Source: Erwinia sp.
GTDB lineage: Bacteria > Pseudomonadota > Gammaproteobacteria > Enterobacterales > Enterobacteriaceae
NCBI GenBank assembly: GCA_003512805.1
Contig: DOOK01000121.1
Coordinates: 1-6,390, forward strand
Direction: 5' to 3'
Length of the DNA stretch: 6,390 bases
Part shown: positions 6,004 through 6,390 of the stretch, piece after piece
Layout of the letters: each line of letters opens with the position of its first letter
How positions within the stretch are numbered: position 1 is the first letter of the stretch
The notes under the pieces: generated by a model
Seen by the model: the letters and a program-made list of their open reading frames with translations, nothing else
Told to the model about the DNA's origin: nothing
The model's database searches: none
Position numbers and translations under genes: made by a program

Positions 6004-6390
6004 ATGGCTATTGATATGTTTATGAAGGTTGACGGTGTAACCGGTGAGTCTAAAGACTCTAACCACAAAGGCTGGACCGATATCACTTCTTTCTCCTGGG
6101 GTGCCTCTCAGCCAGGCAACATGTCTGTTGGCGGCGGCGGCGGTGCCGGTAAAGTTAACTTTAACGACCTGCACGTTAACGCGCTGATCGACAAATCTAC
6201 CACCGCGCTGCTGAAGAACTGCGCAAGCGGCAAGCACATCGCTAAAGTAGAGCTGTCTATTTGTAAAGCTGGCGGCACTCAGGTTGAATATGCTCGTATT
6301 ACCCTGGAAGACGTGCTGGTCACTACTGTTAACTACAATGGTTCAGACAATGGCGACACCCTGGGGATGACTTACTCATTTCAGGCCTCT
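6004..6390 (+). CDS. hcp: Type VI secretion tube protein Hcp, 3' end cut by the window
   Basis: ATG 6004 opens a frame that stays open to the last base, giving 129 codons. Hcp proteins of this class are about 160 residues, so roughly 30 are missing. The start MAIDMFMKVDGVTGESKD, the ITSFSWGASQPGNMSVGGGGGAGK region (28-50) with its glycine run (43-47), VNFNDLHVNALIDKST (51-66) and ITLEDVLVT (99-107) identify the Hcp family (PF05638), Sci-1/Hcp1-like. Hcp forms hexameric rings that stack into the tube propelled by the TssBC sheath. It is also a carrier and chaperone for some effectors. Cysteines are at 73 and 87. Codon use differs from the upstream genes: 8 of 12 serines are TCT, whereas tssM strongly favours AGC, fitting high expression. 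The gene probably has its own promoter, because a leftward gene separates it from tssC. Whether a C-terminal effector extension exists cannot be seen. Confidence 0.96.
   Translation, partial: MAIDMFMKVDGVTGESKDSNHKGWTDITSFSWGASQPGNMSVGGGGGAGKVNFNDLHVNALIDKSTTALLKNCASGKHIAKVELSICKAGGTQVEYARITLEDVLVTTVNYNGSDNGDTLGMTYSFQAS

Noticed and set aside
5833..6237. Minus-strand open frame (134 codons) across the hcp upstream region and hcp
   Set aside because: It starts inside hcp, has no recognisable motif, and opposes a certain gene. It would also consume the whole divergent regulatory region.
1..6390. CRISPR array, tRNA, rRNA, insertion sequence or toxin-immunity pair
   Set aside because: No spaced repeats, tRNA-like cloverleaf, transposase or toxin domain was seen. 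Nearly all of the sequence is accounted for by T6SS core genes.

Overview
The window is the core of a type VI secretion system (T6SS) locus from a Gram-negative gammaproteobacterium. Coding regions are GC-rich with G/C-biased third positions. TssB and Hcp look very close to the enterobacterial (EAEC Sci-1-like) forms. Together this suggests Enterobacterales, and an Erwinia/Pantoea-type plant- or insect-associated genus is my best guess. The genus is inferred from recalled family resemblance, not from a search.

Layout: (1) 2-1675, the 3' half of tssM, which continues beyond the left edge. (2) 1672-2382, tagF, overlapping the tssM stop by ATGA. (3) 2392-3399, tssA, 9 bases after tagF. (4) 3438-3965, tssB. 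(5) 3962-5455, tssC, again overlapping by ATGA. All five read rightward with gaps of at most 38 bases and look like one transcription unit. (6) 5456-5537, a short gap with a strong hairpin after tssC. (7) 5538-5750, a leftward gene for a small protein with two predicted membrane helices and unknown function. (8) 5751-6003, a 253-base AT-richer intergenic region with several inverted repeats, between divergent genes. (9) 6004-6390, hcp, rightward and cut by the right edge after 129 codons.

How the parts work together: TssM is the inner-membrane/periplasmic part of the envelope complex. TssA primes and coordinates baseplate, tube and sheath assembly. TssB and TssC polymerise into the contractile sheath, and Hcp forms the inner tube that is expelled. 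TagF homologues act as post-translational brakes on the system. No VgrG, PAAR, ClpV, effector or immunity gene lies in the window.

Nothing here is a clearly new system. The main candidates for follow-up are the unrecognised small membrane protein between tssC and hcp, and the inverted repeats in the hcp upstream region: a perfect 7-2-7 palindrome at 5821-5836 and two mutually exclusive hairpins at 5924-5950, just before hcp.
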